8,573 bases of DNA from Bacteroidales bacterium. GTDB lineage: Bacteria; Bacteroidota; Bacteroidia; Bacteroidales; Paludibacteraceae. A model generated the notes under the pieces. That model had not been told where the DNA came from and did not search any database. It saw only the letters and a program-made list of their open reading frames with translations. The DNA lies in NCBI GenBank assembly GCA_018066005.1, contig JAGHSG010000020.1, positions 1 through 8,573 of the forward strand. Direction: 5' to 3'. Each line of letters opens with the position of its first letter. Position 1 is the stretch's first letter. Below are positions 7,009-8,573 of the stretch, in pieces. Both the position numbers and the translations under genes were made by a program.

Positions 7009-7157
7009 CGATCTGCTGTTATCTGTTGTCTGTTATCTGTCCTTCTTCGGAACCAACATTTTACGCCAAAGTAATATTCGCTCTTGATAACGATAGGATG
7101 AGACACCCCTATCAACAAGAACGTCGCTAAACCTAAAATAATTCCTTCAAAATTCAT
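7005..7157 (-). pseudogene. Truncated DUF4491-like membrane protein remnant
   Basis: A 50-codon frame starts 8 bp after the stop of the AraC-type regulator gene. Residues 1-35 (MNFEGIILGLATFLLIGV, then HPIVIKSEYYFGVKCW) resemble the start of DUF4491 proteins, small membrane proteins of unknown function that I recall as 90-100 residues. After Trp35 the similarity stops and a 15-residue tail rich in Arg, Gln and Asn follows, encoded partly by a GACAGATAACA-type repeat. The other membrane helices of the family are missing. In the next frame, starting just after Cys34, the DNA reads V-P-K-K-D-R-stop, which resembles the usual 'WFPKNPKR' family end, as if the middle had been deleted with loss of frame. 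The last 4 bp overlap the pheS stop region. It could be expressed as a short peptide, but a decayed gene is more likely. Confidence 0.6.
7016..7040. repeat. Direct repeat CTGTTATCTGT (two copies)
   Basis: CTGTTATCTGT occurs at 7016-7026 and 7030-7040, 14 bp apart, just after pheS and inside the 3' part of the DUF4491-like remnant. A related TTATCTGTCACCTG is at 2854-2867, upstream of the SlyD-like gene. No convincing intrinsic terminator is visible between the converging genes. Confidence 0.55.
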
Positions 7158-7165
7158 AATGTGTG

Positions 7166-8266
7166 TTATTGGGCTTTTATGGTAGCATAATTTGTGGGTG
7201 TGCAGCCATGTACAGCAGCAAAAGCGCGATAGAACGTGCTGCGATAGCTATAGCCCACTTGCTGACTTATTGAACTGATGTCCATCTTTCCTTCATTGAT
7301 GAGTTCCGTCGCTTTGCGAATACGCAACTGATTGATGTAATCGTAAAAAGTCAACCCTGTCGTTTGTTTCAGTTGCAGAGTGAATGCCGTGTGACCAATG
7401 CCCATTTGGTGAGCTAACTCGTCACGTGTCAAGTCGGCATGAGTGTATAGTTCCTGTCCCTCGCAAACTTCTTTCAGTTTGAGTAAGAACGCATTATTCT
7501 CGTTTTCGTTTTGATTTTCGTCTTCGTTCTCGTTCTCGCCTTCCTGTTGGACTATGATAAAAGTTCCGTCGTCATTAGCCGCCTCTTGTACCATAACCAT
7601 GCGGTAAACATGGATATAAGCATAATGCCATATAAAGAACGATATTCCGTAGTAAAAAATCGGCTCTAACGGATTTTTGCTGGTGAAGTATAAGATATAA
7701 TTGATGATTAGGAAAAAAAGCATAAACAGCATGACATAAAACCAACGTACAGAACGACCTTCTAACGATGAATAATAGTCTTTTAGTTCCGCTTCATGAC
7801 GATGACCGTAGATGAGAATGTAAATAATCATCGCTATTACATAACCTATCACAAGCAGGGTAAAGATGTGTAAATACCACTTTTCGCCAATGATAACGCC
7901 CACCGTAGACAACACTACAAAAGGAACCACGTTTGCCCAAATACGCGTTTTCGTAATCGGTTGCGGGCGCACCAATAACACCATGTTGATTGCGCCAATT
8001 GGAACTGCCCAAGAATCAAAATAGATGAGATACATAGACCAGTCTGCCTCCACAAAAGAGCGAACCATAAAAGCTACAAAGAATTGTATTGCCAGCAGCA
8101 TTGCTAATGTCCCGCTCCAACGGCGCAAAGGTACTGCCGGATGAGTTTCATATTCCTCGCGAGGAAAAAGAGTTCGACCAAAAAGAAAAACAACTGCCCA
8201 ACCTAATTGGGTCATAAAAAGCACTCCTATAAGAAGCGTAAAAATATGATATAACGATACGTCCAT
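7166..8266 (-). CDS. Membrane-anchored AraC-family transcriptional regulator
   Basis: The 366-residue protein combines a polytopic membrane domain with a C-terminal AraC-type DNA-binding domain. Hydrophobic segments at about 5-29, 50-70, 77-99, 109-127, 129-153, 173-194 and 199-221 suggest seven membrane helices. A hydrophilic linker (228-258) contains a Glu/Asn repeat (ENENEDENQNENEN, 244-257). The AraC domain (259-366) has a first helix-turn-helix near 'TRDELAHQMGIGHTAFTLQL' (280-299), then 'LRIRKATELI' (314-323), and a second at 'DISSISQQVGYSYRSTFYRA' (329-348), ending in the family-typical 'F...G.TP..Y'. It is probably a one-component sensor in the inner membrane; the signal is unknown. 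It has its own promoter, is divergent from an exported-protein gene, and may be co-transcribed with the DUF4491-like remnant. The 20-bp repeats in the shared upstream region are a plausible target. Confidence 0.88.
   Translation of the reverse strand: MDVSLYHIFTLLIGVLFMTQLGWAVVFLFGRTLFPREEYETHPAVPLRRWSGTLAMLLAIQFFVAFMVRSFVEADWSMYLIYFDSWAVPIGAINMVLLVRPQPITKTRIWANVVPFVVLSTVGVIIGEKWYLHIFTLLVIGYVIAMIIYILIYGHRHEAELKDYYSSLEGRSVRWFYVMLFMLFFLIINYILYFTSKNPLEPIFYYGISFFIWHYAYIHVYRMVMVQEAANDDGTFIIVQQEGENENEDENQNENENNAFLLKLKEVCEGQELYTHADLTRDELAHQMGIGHTAFTLQLKQTTGLTFYDYINQLRIRKATELINEGKMDISSISQQVGYSYRSTFYRAFAAVHGCTPTNYATIKAQ
7497..7538 (-). repeat. Hexanucleotide repeat encoding a Glu/Asn linker
   Basis: Seven degenerate 6-bp units (TTYTCG-like on the plus strand) lie in frame within the regulator gene and encode 14 residues of alternating Glu/Asp/Gln and Asn, between the membrane domain and the helix-turn-helix domain. 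Gain or loss of a unit would change the linker by two residues without shifting the frame. Confidence 0.75.
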
Positions 8267-8292
8267 ATTAAAGTTATTGCGAAAAAGGGCTG

Positions 8293-8324
8293 CAAAATTA
8301 CTACTTTTTTTTCACATATACAAA
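8293..8324 (-). promoter_or_regulatory. Promoter of the AraC-type regulator gene
   Basis: On the minus strand, TTTG at 8324-8321 and TAATTTTG at 8300-8293 are 20 bp apart, with eight A in the spacer ending 4 bp before the -7 box. The predicted start near 8287 leaves a leader of about 20 nt before the ATG at 8266. The spacer matches that of the lptD promoter at 14 of its first 15 positions counted from the -7 box. Confidence 0.78.
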
Positions 8325-8370
8325 TTTTATGCCAAAATAATGTCCATTTGCAAAGGGGAATTTACAACCC

Positions 8371-8450
8371 TCGCGGCTCGTATGCGACACAAACGGCTCG
8401 TATGCTACACCAACGGCGCGTATGCTACAACTGCGGCGCGTATGCTACAA
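8371..8450 (+). repeat. Four 20-bp tandem direct repeats, candidate operator
   Basis: Four units fill 8371-8390, 8391-8410, 8411-8430 and 8431-8450 with no gaps. The shared core is CGGCkCGTATGCTACA; unit 1 differs by having GCGACA in place of GCTACA. Each complete core contains the short dyad GTA-TGC-TAC. The period of 20 is not a multiple of three, which argues against a coding repeat. The last unit ends 6 bp before a -33 element. Direct repeats spaced by about two helical turns are typical of AraC-family binding sites, so the adjacent regulator is the natural candidate ligand, but binding is inferred only. Confidence 0.8.
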
Positions 8451-8456
8451 CAATTA

Positions 8457-8488
8457 TTTGCACCATTCCCAAAAAAGCAGTACTTTTG
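8457..8488 (+). promoter_or_regulatory. Promoter of the exported-protein gene at the right edge
   Basis: TTTG at 8457-8460 and TACTTTTG at 8481-8488 are separated by 20 bp, with six A in the spacer ending 4 bp before the -7 box. The predicted start near 8493 leaves a leader of about 26 nt. The 20-bp repeat array lies immediately upstream, in the position expected for an activator site. Confidence 0.8.
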
Positions 8489-8519
8489 CAGCCGATTTTC
8501 AAATTAAATTCAAAAATGT

Positions 8520-8573
8520 ATGAAAAATTATTTAAAAACAATGTTTGCATGCTGCTTAGTAGCAGTAATTGCA
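8520..8573 (+). CDS. Exported protein, N-terminal signal peptide only (runs off the right edge)
   Basis: The 18 codons present read MKNYLKTMFACCLVAVIA: a short basic start followed by a hydrophobic core, as in a Sec signal peptide. The ATG at 8520 is preferred over the overlapping ATG at 8516, whose frame gives a less hydrophobic, Ser/Asn-containing sequence without a signal. A promoter with a leader of about 26 nt lies upstream. The Cys pair at 11-12 is not in a good lipobox context, so a lipoprotein cannot be claimed. The mature protein is outside the window and its function is unknown. Confidence 0.7.
   Translation, partial: MKNYLKTMFACCLVAVIA

Noticed and set aside
8371..8450. CRISPR array
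   Set aside because: The 20-bp units are contiguous with no spacers, and no cas genes are present.
8277..8507. 76-codon plus-strand open frame covering the 20-bp repeats
   Set aside because: It spans both promoters, the repeat period is not a multiple of three, and the product has no sensible composition.

Overview
The window looks like a chromosomal segment of a Bacteroidales bacterium, most likely Prevotella-like. Three things point there. A PorU-type sortase of the type IX secretion system (T9SS) is present. The PheS carries a Cys-rich insert that I know from Bacteroidetes enzymes. All four promoters I can read have the Bacteroidetes -33 TTTG / -7 TAnnTTTG form, and Shine-Dalgarno sequences are absent. 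Most of the content is conserved housekeeping and envelope genes. The less ordinary material is in the intergenic regions, in two reduced proteins, and at the right end.

Left block (1-5764, all minus strand): read in transcription order, this is lptD (LPS-assembly outer membrane protein), a 94-bp array of small hairpins, a SlyD-like FKBP that lacks the usual chaperone insert and ends in a Cys/His tail, der (double GTPase for 50S assembly), a shortened FAH-fold protein that seems to have lost its metal ligands, and the 5' part of porU. The last four genes overlap one another by 35, 4 and 4 bp, so they are almost certainly one translationally coupled operon. No consensus promoter lies between lptD and the SlyD-like gene, so transcription may run through from lptD. 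LptD delivers LPS to the outer membrane and PorU attaches T9SS cargo to anionic LPS, so the two ends of the block act at the same surface.

Centre (5765-7157): a divergent promoter region separates lptD from pheS, the alpha subunit of phenylalanyl-tRNA synthetase on the plus strand. Tail-to-tail with pheS is a 50-codon remnant that resembles the start of a DUF4491 membrane protein. Its middle seems to be deleted and its end runs into a short GACAGATAACA-type repeat.

Right block (7166-8573): a minus-strand gene encodes a membrane-anchored AraC-type regulator with about seven membrane helices, a Glu/Asn repeat linker and a C-terminal AraC helix-turn-helix domain. Divergent from it starts a gene for an exported protein, of which only the signal peptide is in the window. 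Between them are two promoters and four perfectly phased 20-bp tandem repeats that end 6 bp upstream of the exported gene's -33 element. The regulator, repeats and exported protein are the best candidate here for an undescribed regulatory system, but the target protein is cut off by the window edge.
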